Shown here in pieces: positions 40,503 through 50,112 of a DNA stretch of 64,000 nt. The notes under the pieces are model-generated. The model saw only the letters and a list, made by a program, of their open reading frames with translations, made no database searches and was not told the DNA's origin. Within the stretch, counting starts at the first letter, position 1. The number at the start of each line of letters is the position of its first letter. The position numbers were made by a program, and so were the translations under genes. The stretch is taken from the NCBI RefSeq assembly GCF_030384665.1, contig NC_083677.1, forward strand, positions 496,001 to 560,000. The letters are read 5' to 3'. This DNA is from Lodderomyces elongisporus (taxonomy: Eukaryota > Ascomycota > Pichiomycetes > Serinales > Debaryomycetaceae).

Positions 40503-43500
40503 ATGTCGACGTATGAAACCACAACTGATAACTACAATGAGCAATATAGTTCAGGCAATATAATTCAAGGCGATATCGACTTCAACCTTTACTCTGATTC
40601 CGAACCTCACTTCCGCGGGGATTCCATCTCTAATGTGATGAATGATGTAAAAAATGATAGCGGGGAAAAAGATGGTTTTGGTGTTAGTGGGGGTGGAGGT
40701 GGTGGTGGTGGTGGTACTGCTGGAGACATTGATCTCAGGGGAACGAAATTTCAAAGTCAGGTAATTTACAACCAACAAAAATTACATCATTCGCATTTTA
40801 TATGCCAACATCACCAACATCGTCGACTGTACATTGCACATATAGATCGAGAGCGAAAGTACAAAGTACACACACATCACGCAAACCATCTTTTAAATAC
40901 ACCTCCTCTTTACAAGATCAAGACCTTTGATAGGCCAAGTAGTACTGATTACTCGCTGATTGGAAACCACAACGCCATTATCGACCTTGACCTCGATTTC
41001 GACATTGACATCGATTTAATAACCAACAACAAGGATAAAAATCACCGCAAGTATCACAACGGCAACATCGTTCTTCCCGCCACAACATCCACCAACACTA
41101 CAGTTTTGCCATCGCAAATGGCAAACACCATGCGTAAGAACGTGTTCCAGCATACAAAAACACCTACGCCTTCTGCATACGAAGTACCTTCGTCGCCCAA
41201 TATCCATAATGCATTGCATCTAAGCACAACCAACCAAAATCATTCTGATCTGTCTGATCTGTGTCCGCCCGATTCACGACCAGAAATTTTATCTTCAACT
41301 AATCCATCTACCTTACAAACACCACAAAGGCAACAAATGTCGTCGCAACAACAGCAACAACAACAGCAGCAACGACCATATTCCTCGCAAACTCAACAAC
41401 AACAACAACAGCAACAGCAGCAGCAGCAACAACAACAGCAATCACAAGATCAGCCATCACTACAACAAAGAACTATGTCGGATGAGGAACAACAACTAGC
41501 CACCAAACTTAAAGAGACATACAAGAATATCGTCAACTATGAGGAAGTAGTACAGAAAAATTGCATAGAAATTACAATTAAAATTAACCAGATTACAACA
41601 AACCCAAATCCTAGTTTGGTATATGGATCGCAAGTTGTTAATCAAAACATTGCCAACTCGCTTACATCAAACTCTTCACTCGCATCAAACTCTACTAGAA
41701 CATCAGAATTGCTGAATGATTTATGGACAGTGTACCATCACAATGTTGCCTTGTTGGATAACTATTACGACTTTCTTATCACCTCACTCAAGCCATCCTC
41801 TAATCAAACACAATTTAAAACAGGAAAGAATATTGTTGAACTATACAAGATCCCAAGGAGAATGTGGGTGTACGGAATAGTTGGGTTTCTTGAAGTTTTG
41901 AAAAACATTATGGGGATTTTCCAAGACCATGAGATTTGCTCATGCTTTATATCACACTGTTTCAACATTATATCGAACCTCACGGATCCGATTTTGGAGA
42001 TGGAAGGATGGTGGGCAGAAAAGTTGGGTGACTTGTCTCGAATGGCAATTGCCTTGTACTCGACAAAGTCGATTGATTGGAAGATTAGTGCCGAATACTG
42101 GTATTCGGTATCAATGAGGACTCTTTACGGACATGGGAAGATATACTACCACATGTGTACTGTTCAGCAAGATAATTTAGATGCGCTTGTGAACATTAGT
42201 AAATCTGTTGCGTGTCGAGACCCATTTGTACCCACCCAGCACTACTTGCGATTGGTTGTTGAAAACATTTGCACCCAAAGGAACATTCTATCATTATTAG
42301 AGTTACCAATTATAGATTTCATCAAGATTCATAAGGTCTTACTTAGTATATACAATGGACGCAATAGTGAAGGCACGTCAGTTGAGAATATTCACGACTC
42401 TCAACTACAATATGGCATTGACTTGGTCACGAGGTACGGCTTAACATTTGGTTCTGACTCTAATGGATACAATTTTTTCACAAGAGAAATGTACTCTGCT
42501 TCTGGTGCTAATATTAATGTCGGTGCTACTCTGGGTGGAATAGACCCGCATAATCCATATTATCAGAAATTACCACAGCATCTTGCACACACAACGTCCT
42601 TGGGTGTAGGAGGTGTTGGCAGTAGTGGTGTTGGAGGTATAGGAGGTGCTGGAGGTTTAGGAGGGATTGGAGCACCACCTGCAATGATGGCACCCAGTGC
42701 TTCCAATACATTGGAAAAGATGAACTTTTGGTTCAACAAGGGTTCATTGTTTGCATTATCCAACATCAATCATCTCATTGGGTTTGGTGATGCAAAGAAT
42801 CCATTTGCCAAATTGTTTGAATTGCCAGAGGCACTTAAGGAAAGAAAAGATAAGAAAGATCGGAAACGCAAAACCAGAAGCGTTTCCCAATCAGAAGAAG
42901 CAATGCTATCCAATCTTGGCTCTACTAGTGGCATTGATGGACAATCAATCACTGCTTCCCAGTTGCATATTCACGATTGGTTCCATAGTTTGCAATACAT
43001 CAACAAGTCAGTTTTGGAGTTATCGATGAGGATTTTGAATCATTATTTGGTTGGGCCTAAGCAAGCATCAACAAGCCACGTTATTGTATGGCTTTACTTT
43101 CTAATCAGTTTGGGTGAGGCAACTAAGAAATATACAATTGCCCAGCCAATGATTCAATGGTTATTGAAGACATTGTTTCCTTGGGAATCACTCATCAATT
43201 ATTTAAACTCATTACTTGCATTTATCAAGAATAGCCCCAAGCTATGCGCGTTGTACACGCACTACCTTCAGTTGCCGTATGTATCATGGTTTTGCGAAAA
43301 TGAGTTTTTGCCTGAAGTTTGGAAGTGTTGGGGTACTTTGTGGTTTGACTTTATCAACGTTAAAAGCGATTATACAGATTTAGAAGAGGCGGGATTGAAA
43401 AACAATAATATATTTGATTATCCTATATGTGGAACTTACCCAGTGGTGAATATGCCTTCGGATAATTATAATGAAAAGTCAAAAAATAAGCTTGAAACTG

Positions 43501-44876
43501 ATAATGATGAGAGGATTGTACGTATCACTCTTTTGGCGAGAACTATTGCTGATGATTATGGTTTTGGCTTAGTGCGTGCCAATAGTGAGTTTAAGTTTGA
43601 CGAGCAAGTTTACATGAAGCCACTGAATGACTCTTTTGCTGATAGTTTTGTTACTGATGTGAGGTTTACGCAGAATGGGTTTATGCAACCAATTTCAGCG
43701 GAGAATTTAACAATGTATGCAAACAATACTTTGACTTCGCTTCAAAAAGATGAATTGTGGTTTGGTGGATTGGATAGTCATTTATATGAAGATGAGAATT
43801 TGGAGCTTGAAGACGACATTATCGAGGACGGTCTTGAGGGGGTAGAGGATGATGAAATCATTCCTTATGAGGATGAATATGGTAATATCTCATCACTGAA
43901 CCAACAGCCTTTCCAACCTCAGCTGCTGTACCATAACCATCAGAGTCAAAATCAAAATCAGAGTCAGAGTCAAAGTCAAAGTCAAAGTCAGAGCCAGAGT
44001 CAGAATCACACTAATCAGGGTCCTCACCACCACCGTGGCAGCAGTGCAATTGGTGTGGCGGTGAATGATTTCTACAATGATAGCTTCATTGGTACGCCAA
44101 CAGATCCACTTGGTAATCTTAACAATGATGAGATTGAAGGCAATTTCGGTGACAAGATTGATAGCAATATTACATATATAACGCTTGACACTAATATTTG
44201 GTTGAAGCATTGTGGAAGAATATTCAAGTGTGTTCGAAATGGAGTGATCAAGATTACGATTCCATTAATTGTGTTTCAAGAATTACGTGCATTGAGAAAA
44301 TCTGCTGAGGCGACGATTGCCGATGCAGCCACGAGATCTGTTATCATTATTCGTGAACTTTATTTGACAAGAGAGATTGTTCCTTTGCGATTTGACGGGA
44401 CGGTGGCGCTGGACATTAATGAAACTATTGAGTTTGAGAACAACTCCAACTGGAGGACAAATGTTGACGAAACGATTTTGCATGCGGTAAATGAGTATGA
44501 TGACTTGGGAAAAAGAACCATGAAAGGTCTTAATTTGAAACTTTCGCCATTCACTCGAAAAACAATTGGTTCGCATGCAAACACAAGTGCAAACTCGAGC
44601 AGGTCGTTTGCACAGTACATTGGGGGTGAGCCATATAGTATACACGATGGTTATAATAACTATCTGCACTCGAGCTTCAAAAGCGAAAGTAACAATCAAT
44701 TTAATGAACCGCCAGTACTTAACTCGCGCATGGCAAAATTATTCAAGTATTGTATATTGGTTACTGATGACCGAAATATGAGGTTGAGAGCAAAGACTAT
44801 TGGATTGACATCATTTCAGAGTAAATGGTTGTTTAGTCAATTGGAAACGGTGTTTTCGGATAGATGTATAGATTGA
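40503..44876 (+). CDS. EST1-like/PIN-domain protein, Esl1/Esl2 type (SMG5/6-related)
   Basis: 1457 residues. The first 330 are low complexity with His-rich and polyQ segments. Residues about 335-700 have the helical EST1/14-3-3-like region, starting at the LKETYKNIVNYEEVVQKNC helix. Near the C-terminus a PIN ribonuclease-type domain runs from YITLDTNIWLKHC (Asp1229) through VFQELRALRKSAEA (Glu near 1260) to LVTDDRNMRLRA (Asp1422/1423). Three acidic positions typical of PIN nucleases are in place. S. cerevisiae Esl1 and Esl2 share this EST1-plus-PIN layout and relate to metazoan SMG5/SMG6; Esl1/2 have been linked to gene-expression control and mRNA turnover, with no firm molecular role. A Ser-Gln repeat encoded by CAAAGTCAGAGT units precedes the PIN domain (about 43946-44010). 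Confidence 0.85.
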   Translation: MSTYETTTDNYNEQYSSGNIIQGDIDFNLYSDSEPHFRGDSISNVMNDVKNDSGEKDGFGVSGGGGGGGGGTAGDIDLRGTKFQSQVIYNQQKLHHSHFICQHHQHRRLYIAHIDRERKYKVHTHHANHLLNTPPLYKIKTFDRPSSTDYSLIGNHNAIIDLDLDFDIDIDLITNNKDKNHRKYHNGNIVLPATTSTNTTVLPSQMANTMRKNVFQHTKTPTPSAYEVPSSPNIHNALHLSTTNQNHSDLSDLCPPDSRPEILSSTNPSTLQTPQRQQMSSQQQQQQQQQRPYSSQTQQQQQQQQQQQQQQQQSQDQPSLQQRTMSDEEQQLATKLKETYKNIVNYEEVVQKNCIEITIKINQITTNPNPSLVYGSQVVNQNIANSLTSNSSLASNSTRTSELLNDLWTVYHHNVALLDNYYDFLITSLKPSSNQTQFKTGKNIVELYKIPRRMWVYGIVGFLEVLKNIMGIFQDHEICSCFISHCFNIISNLTDPILEMEGWWAEKLGDLSRMAIALYSTKSIDWKISAEYWYSVSMRTLYGHGKIYYHMCTVQQDNLDALVNISKSVACRDPFVPTQHYLRLVVENICTQRNILSLLELPIIDFIKIHKVLLSIYNGRNSEGTSVENIHDSQLQYGIDLVTRYGLTFGSDSNGYNFFTREMYSASGANINVGATLGGIDPHNPYYQKLPQHLAHTTSLGVGGVGSSGVGGIGGAGGLGGIGAPPAMMAPSASNTLEKMNFWFNKGSLFALSNINHLIGFGDAKNPFAKLFELPEALKERKDKKDRKRKTRSVSQSEEAMLSNLGSTSGIDGQSITASQLHIHDWFHSLQYINKSVLELSMRILNHYLVGPKQASTSHVIVWLYFLISLGEATKKYTIAQPMIQWLLKTLFPWESLINYLNSLLAFIKNSPKLCALYTHYLQLPYVSWFCENEFLPEVWKCWGTLWFDFINVKSDYTDLEEAGLKNNNIFDYPICGTYPVVNMPSDNYNEKSKNKLETDNDERIVRITLLARTIADDYGFGLVRANSEFKFDEQVYMKPLNDSFADSFVTDVRFTQNGFMQPISAENLTMYANNTLTSLQKDELWFGGLDSHLYEDENLELEDDIIEDGLEGVEDDEIIPYEDEYGNISSLNQQPFQPQLLYHNHQSQNQNQSQSQSQSQSQSQSQNHTNQGPHHHRGSSAIGVAVNDFYNDSFIGTPTDPLGNLNNDEIEGNFGDKIDSNITYITLDTNIWLKHCGRIFKCVRNGVIKITIPLIVFQELRALRKSAEATIADAATRSVIIIRELYLTREIVPLRFDGTVALDINETIEFENNSNWRTNVDETILHAVNEYDDLGKRTMKGLNLKLSPFTRKTIGSHANTSANSSRSFAQYIGGEPYSIHDGYNNYLHSSFKSESNNQFNEPPVLNSRMAKLFKYCILVTDDRNMRLRAKTIGLTSFQSKWLFSQLETVFSDRCID

Positions 44877-46594
44877 AGGAAGAAATAGTAATAATACAAA
44901 ATATAAAGATCATTTGACCATCGATGCCAAATATTTTTTGGAAACTAAAACAAACTAAATAATATAAAAACAAAAAATTAAAAAAAAAAAAGAGAAAAGA
45001 AATCGGAAAGCAAAGAGGTGATAAAATACTGAATTTGTGTATATTTGAAGTATTGGCCAGGCTCCACCTACGCAATGTTTGGTGAAGAAATATTTATTTG
45101 CACCATCCAAAAATTTCTCCTGTTTTTTTCTTTTTTCTTTTTTTGGTTTTTGGCTTTTCTTTTAGCTCTTGTAAGCGATTTAGGTTTTTTGATTTAGTGA
45201 GATTTGTTATCTTGATTATATCAATTCTATTTTCTCTTGTTTCTTGTTTCTCCGAAGCTATTAATTCTGAAACATAATATACAGCCCATTCCCCCTGTTT
45301 TCTTGTTCCCCTTAACATCTTCAATCCCTTATTAATTAACCTTTTCTCCTTTCCCGTATGTAAGTAGACCGTTGAGAGCTTTGGAAAATCAAAACAATAT
45401 GATGCAAAACAGTACATTTGCGAAAGGGAGGTTTTGAAGACTAAAATCTTCAGACAAAAACACGACACGAGATGACACGACATGGGATGATACGGTTAGT
45501 GAATATAAGCGTATGAACATATAACCACCTATATGTTTATACAATTGAAAAGCTTCAAATAACGCGAAAATCTTCCTAAGCTCCCTTGTTTTTGTTTCAT
45601 TATTCATCTCACCTCCTGCCCTCATGCCCTTCTGCCCTCTCTCTCTCTCTCTCCCTCTCCCGCTTATACTCTTCACTTTAGCCTCAGCTCTCTTGCTTGT
45701 TGAATATGTATAAATTCATTCTTTACAATTTAGGCATTGGTTTTCTTCATGTGTCCGTTTCTATTACACAAGTGAGGTTGAGAACTTTTCTCTTTTTTTT
45801 TCTTTTCTTTTCTTTTTTTGTTTCTTTACAACCCTCAGCATAGTATTTTCTTACAAACTGCCTTACAAAAAATGAGCAATGAGCAATTTATTGACATTAT
45901 TAGTTATTATTTGTTCTTCTGTTTTGTTTAATAACCAAAGTATAGGGTGGGTGGAAAGTATGGCAAGCGTTGGTAAATGAAAATTCAAACGAAAAACAGA
46001 ATGAAGAAAAGGCAAGTTCTAGGAGGCTGGCCAGACCTTACTGTTGCGTTCATTATTTATCTACTTTGGGAAATTTTTACATTGTTTGTTTATATGCAGG
46101 ATGTAGCTTATTATAAAAAAAAAAAGGCTATTCAGTTGTGTTTGTGTGTATACGGTACGGTTGTGAAAGTCACATTTTGCGTGAAATAATACCTCTCTTC
46201 CTTTTCTACCCCCCCTCCCCACCAAGTAAAAGATATATAGGACAGACAAAGTGAATAAAGTATTAGAGGTTAGAATGGAGATGGAGGAAAAAAGAGACAA
46301 GTACTACATAAACTAAATTATAATTCATGTTTCTTGCTATAATGGGAAATTTTGACAAAGAAATCATAAGAAAAACAAAAAGAGTAAACTCAATTGAATG
46401 TGTGAGTAGATGCCGCTCAAAAAAAAAAGTAGAGACAAAAGACTTTTTTCAAGAAGAAGAATTGCACCACACTCTTTTTTGGTACTACCCCTTTCCATAG
46501 ATCTAATCCAGTTACCATATTCTTGTTCTCGTGTTTGACTATACAGCTTTAAGTATACAGTTTCACCAAAGGAGTATACAATCTTGAAATAAAT
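44877..46594. other. Spacer between the EST1-PIN gene and the complete retrotransposon
   Basis: No gene supported. A 129-codon minus-strand frame (45094-45483) has a Lys-rich tail and no recognisable domain, so I do not call it. Contains pyrimidine-rich blocks around 45640-45660 and 45790-45822. Confidence 0.4.
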
Positions 46595-46599
46595 AGGGA
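46595..46599. repeat. Target-site duplication, left copy
   Basis: AGGGA immediately before the left LTR; the partner is at 55254-55258. A 5-bp duplication is the usual integrase signature of Ty3/gypsy elements. Confidence 0.9.
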
Positions 46600-47053
46600 T
46601 GTCACAGTGCGACACACATTGGACGCTCTGTGCCCTCGTTTCCGCTAAGTGAATATTTGGAGAATATTGCACGACATAGGAAACTTGAAACTTCAAACAA
46701 GATGAGTTTATATAAATAGGAACGAGAAGTGGTAAAATTAACTTATCACTATTATATAGAAATATCGGTAAAATATAGATTTTATACGGTCAACTACATT
46801 GAACACAAATCACTAGGTGAACGTGCAGAGTGTATACTCTCACGATTCTCCTTACTAGTGACTTTGTATGAGACAATTTACTCTCTTAACTTATGAGCAT
46901 TGAGACCTTTATAGGTGCGATCATTGACAATTACACTTAGTTGGAATATAGCCTATCAAGTCACGAACTCAAACCGCTGGTATCGGTGAGCTACCAGCTC
47001 AAACCGATGCTCAGCAGTCGTACACTTGTTACTTGTGACAGTGCTATGCGACA
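46600..47053 (+). repeat. 5' LTR, 454 bp
   Basis: Starts TGTCACAGTG, ends TATGCGACA. TATATAAATA near 46709-46718 is a good TATA box, so transcription probably starts within the next ~100 bp. Identical to the 3' LTR. Confidence 0.95.
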
Positions 47054-47056
47054 GAA

Positions 47057-47074
47057 TGGCGACCAGAGTGAGGA
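47057..47074 (+). other. Primer-binding site
   Basis: TGGCGACCAGAGTGAGGA begins 3 nt after the LTR. Its complement ends TCGCCA, the end found on yeast serine tRNAs. Which tRNA is the primer is not certain, as the acceptor and T-stem spacing does not fit a tRNA perfectly. Confidence 0.6.
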
Positions 47075-48351
47075 CCTCAAATCCTTGCAAATCATGTTGT
47101 TTGAATGATTTGATATGGTTACCTAATATTTCAAGTAATTGATACATTGGTTGAGGCTACTGTTAAGCAGTATTGTCGACCAGGATATTGAATGATCATG
47201 ACATTTCAATACCTTGGCATTTCAACATTTGGTCAATATCATTTATGAGAAGGACCTGTGGAAGAGTAAATCTCCTATCCACGAATTAATAGCTTCACTA
47301 TTGTGAACTACAGTTTAAAGGAGGAGCTACTCCTCATTGGAGAACTATGCGAGTTTAGTCCAATGGAACATAATGCATCGTAGTCATCGGGACGTATCCG
47401 AGACTACACCAGAAAATATCAAATAGCGTATACTGTCAACACTTTATGATGGAATATTCACCCATCAGTTGACAAAGGGCGAAGGTTGTAGACGTTAGAC
47501 AGAGTGCAACTATAGACCGAATAGAGTCGTGTCTGCTGACTTGGCTATAGTTTGAAGGCTGTACGTGTGATAGGCATGGCGTTGAAACGAGTACCGAAGA
47601 TTGCACGGGTATAGGTGGCTACCCTCAATTGGTGCAAAGATCGAGGAAAGTATTTTTAGGATAATGACCACATCCCTAATTTGGGTTTATATCATTTTTT
47701 TAAAAAAGACTTATTACATTCTAGAAGGTAAATAAGCACCGTTAAAGCAGCGTTTAAGAAATCATCATTACTGTCTACGGACTCATCTGAGTATGATGGT
47801 AGCAGACTAAACAAACTACACGGGTTATCGGTGAGGTAGAATTACACCAGATAAAAACGGCGGAGATGGTAACTACCGAGGGAAAGACTAAATTGCATCT
47901 CGCAAGAAAGACTATATAGCATCTTGAGAGAAAGACAGAATTGCATCCCGAAAGAAGCAACCAATTATTATTATGAAACTACAGTGTTTCAATAGGTCGT
48001 TCAATCATCACTTTATTAGAGATACTGACTTAGCGCCTGCTATATAGGAGGAGTCAAATCCGAGGCACTCATTTATTGTCGACAAAATTTTTAAGATGAG
48101 GCCAGGATACACGACTATGCGCTGGTGAAAAATTTTCACCCTACTCAACAAAAATTGTTGTCCACGACCTCTTACTCGCGTGACGAGAACTATAAGTATT
48201 CCCGAGATTGATTGAACGAAACCCTTGATAATTTGGAACAAAGGGTTTATCTACCATAAAAACATTTCACCAAAAAGTTTAACACCAAGTATATCACATA
48301 TTACATTCAAGCAAAATATTATTCCAAAAACTTGAAAAACTTCTACTACAA
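47075..48351 (+). other. Long untranslated leader of the retrotransposon
   Basis: About 1.28 kb between the primer-binding site and the gag ATG, with no convincing plus-strand ORF. It may hold the packaging and dimerisation signals. It contains three direct 24-bp repeats at 47882-47953. Confidence 0.6.
47882..47953 (+). repeat. Three tandem 24-bp repeats in the retrotransposon leader
   Basis: Units at 47882-47905, 47906-47929 and 47930-47953 each begin GAAAGAC and share a central TNGCATC core, with several substitutions between them. Function unknown; a packaging or transcription element is possible. Confidence 0.7.
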
Positions 48352-50112
48352 ATGTCATCTTCAACAAAAGATTCTAAGACCTCTAATCCTACTCCAAGGA
48401 GTATCAACCCTGGTCCAAGTAAACCAGACCTTGCTGGTGTCGACTCATCTTCAATTTCCGGGCAGTCTATTTCTACCTCGGGAAGAGCCGATATGAGCGA
48501 AGGTGAAGATGAATCTCCTGGTTTGAAAAGGACAGAAGCTCCTCAAATAAATCAGGTTGAGATTAACGAGATCTTAGACTTGAAATCTGAGATGATGATG
48601 ATGCAAGAGCAGATGAAACAAATGACTGCTATGTTTAAAGCCGCTATGATTCAAACAGTCCCGCAACTTAGCACTCCTGTACCAGCTAGGAACGATGAGG
48701 CTAACAAGGCCCAGATTTCGGATGATAACAACAGCATAACCCTGCCAACTGACGTGCAAATGAAAGTTCATCCGGAAGAACACACATTTTCACCAGGACG
48801 TAACTTCCCTACCTCGAGGCCACACTCACTCGCTTCACCCTTGACTCACCAATCCCGTCAAAGTGGTACTCCTAGTGCTTATGGATCTGATAGATCTGTT
48901 GCATCTTACGATGGTATCCTTTACCATGGAGAAGTAGTCCATAGCGGATTCTGGGTTGAAGGCCATGAAGAAGCTTGTCAAATCATAAACGAGGCAAGAC
49001 AGAGGTACCCTCATGGGGAAGACGTCAGGGTAATTCCATACATTCGAGTCCCAGACATAGCTGTCGAAAAGGCATTCATGGCGTACTACGACAAACTCCT
49101 TGCCAAACAAGGGAGAACTCAAAATGACAATATGGCACTCGGTCAGTATGACATTGCAAAACGTGTCCCTTTGAAGTTCTCCGATGAGGAAGGTTTCATG
49201 TTCTGGTTAAAGTCGGTTTTGTGGCACAAACACACCTACGGTGTTCCTGATAAGCTCATCATTAATGAGTTAAGGAACGGAGCTAATTTGACGAAGTCAG
49301 AGTCGTTGAAGGACATGATTGAGATGTCATGTAAGAGTGAGGGCCCCTTTGAACAACCGGTGGTTGATTACTTACCTATCTTGGGCAATGGGGGCACTCC
49401 TCCAGAAACGAACCAAGTTACTGATGTTATGACTGCTATCCATGATGCTTTGAAAAAGAAACATAATCCTAGAGTGAAAATGACCATTATTGGTATTGCT
49501 GTCAAAAAGTATTTGAGGATCACCAATACATCTCACCTAGCACAGGAAACATGGATCTCAATCTTTAAGACCCTTTTCGAAAGGATGGGTAGTGTCATGG
49601 ATCAAATAATCATGTATATGACCCCGGAAGTTAAAATCGAAAAGCCGGGAAGGACTGGACCAATAGTCACGTTTGAAGATGCGTCGATCATAAAGATTGG
49701 CCTTGGACTCCTCAAGAATAAACCTAACGATAAAATCATTCAAGGTGTCAAATCATACGATTTGACATTTGAGAGGATCTGGGATGCTGTTAATGCAACA
49801 TTTCAAACGAGGATGCATCTTATCTCAGATGACGAAGAAAAAGATGCCGGTACTACACTGGTGTCTAAAGGTGACAAATCACAAAAGACTACTAAATGTA
49901 ATTTTTGTGGAAAGTACAGACACACTGTTGATAGTTGCCACTTATTGGTGACTGCTTTGGATGAAAAGTTGGTAAAGAAAGTCGATGGGAAGTATTACTT
50001 AGCAAACGGTGAACCGTTGGTCATGGATTTCTATAAGTGTCCCCTTTTAAAACACCTGAGCTTGAAATCTCTAAGTTCTAATGCGAGGCATCGCACGCCC
50101 CCAACAAAGTAA
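48352..50112 (+). CDS. GAG: Gag polyprotein with CCHC zinc knuckle
   Basis: 586 residues. The first ~65 residues are Ser/Pro/Thr-rich; residues about 65-105 form a Met/Gln-rich helix; the centre (about 180-470) is the presumed capsid. A zinc knuckle starts at Cys516: C-NF-C-GKYR-H-TVDS-C (CX2CX4HX4C), binding genomic RNA in the particle. The basic tail ends TPPTK. The start codon is the first after a 1.3-kb leader. The stop at 50110-50112 overlaps pol by 32 nt, with pol in the +1 frame. Confidence 0.92.
   Translation: MSSSTKDSKTSNPTPRSINPGPSKPDLAGVDSSSISGQSISTSGRADMSEGEDESPGLKRTEAPQINQVEINEILDLKSEMMMMQEQMKQMTAMFKAAMIQTVPQLSTPVPARNDEANKAQISDDNNSITLPTDVQMKVHPEEHTFSPGRNFPTSRPHSLASPLTHQSRQSGTPSAYGSDRSVASYDGILYHGEVVHSGFWVEGHEEACQIINEARQRYPHGEDVRVIPYIRVPDIAVEKAFMAYYDKLLAKQGRTQNDNMALGQYDIAKRVPLKFSDEEGFMFWLKSVLWHKHTYGVPDKLIINELRNGANLTKSESLKDMIEMSCKSEGPFEQPVVDYLPILGNGGTPPETNQVTDVMTAIHDALKKKHNPRVKMTIIGIAVKKYLRITNTSHLAQETWISIFKTLFERMGSVMDQIIMYMTPEVKIEKPGRTGPIVTFEDASIIKIGLGLLKNKPNDKIIQGVKSYDLTFERIWDAVNATFQTRMHLISDDEEKDAGTTLVSKGDKSQKTTKCNFCGKYRHTVDSCHLLVTALDEKLVKKVDGKYYLANGEPLVMDFYKCPLLKHLSLKSLSSNARHRTPPTK

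Noticed and set aside
45094..45483. 129-codon minus-strand frame
   Set aside because: No domain, no signal peptide, Lys-rich tail from a T/C-rich tract, and another frame overlaps it. Conservation data would be needed to call it.
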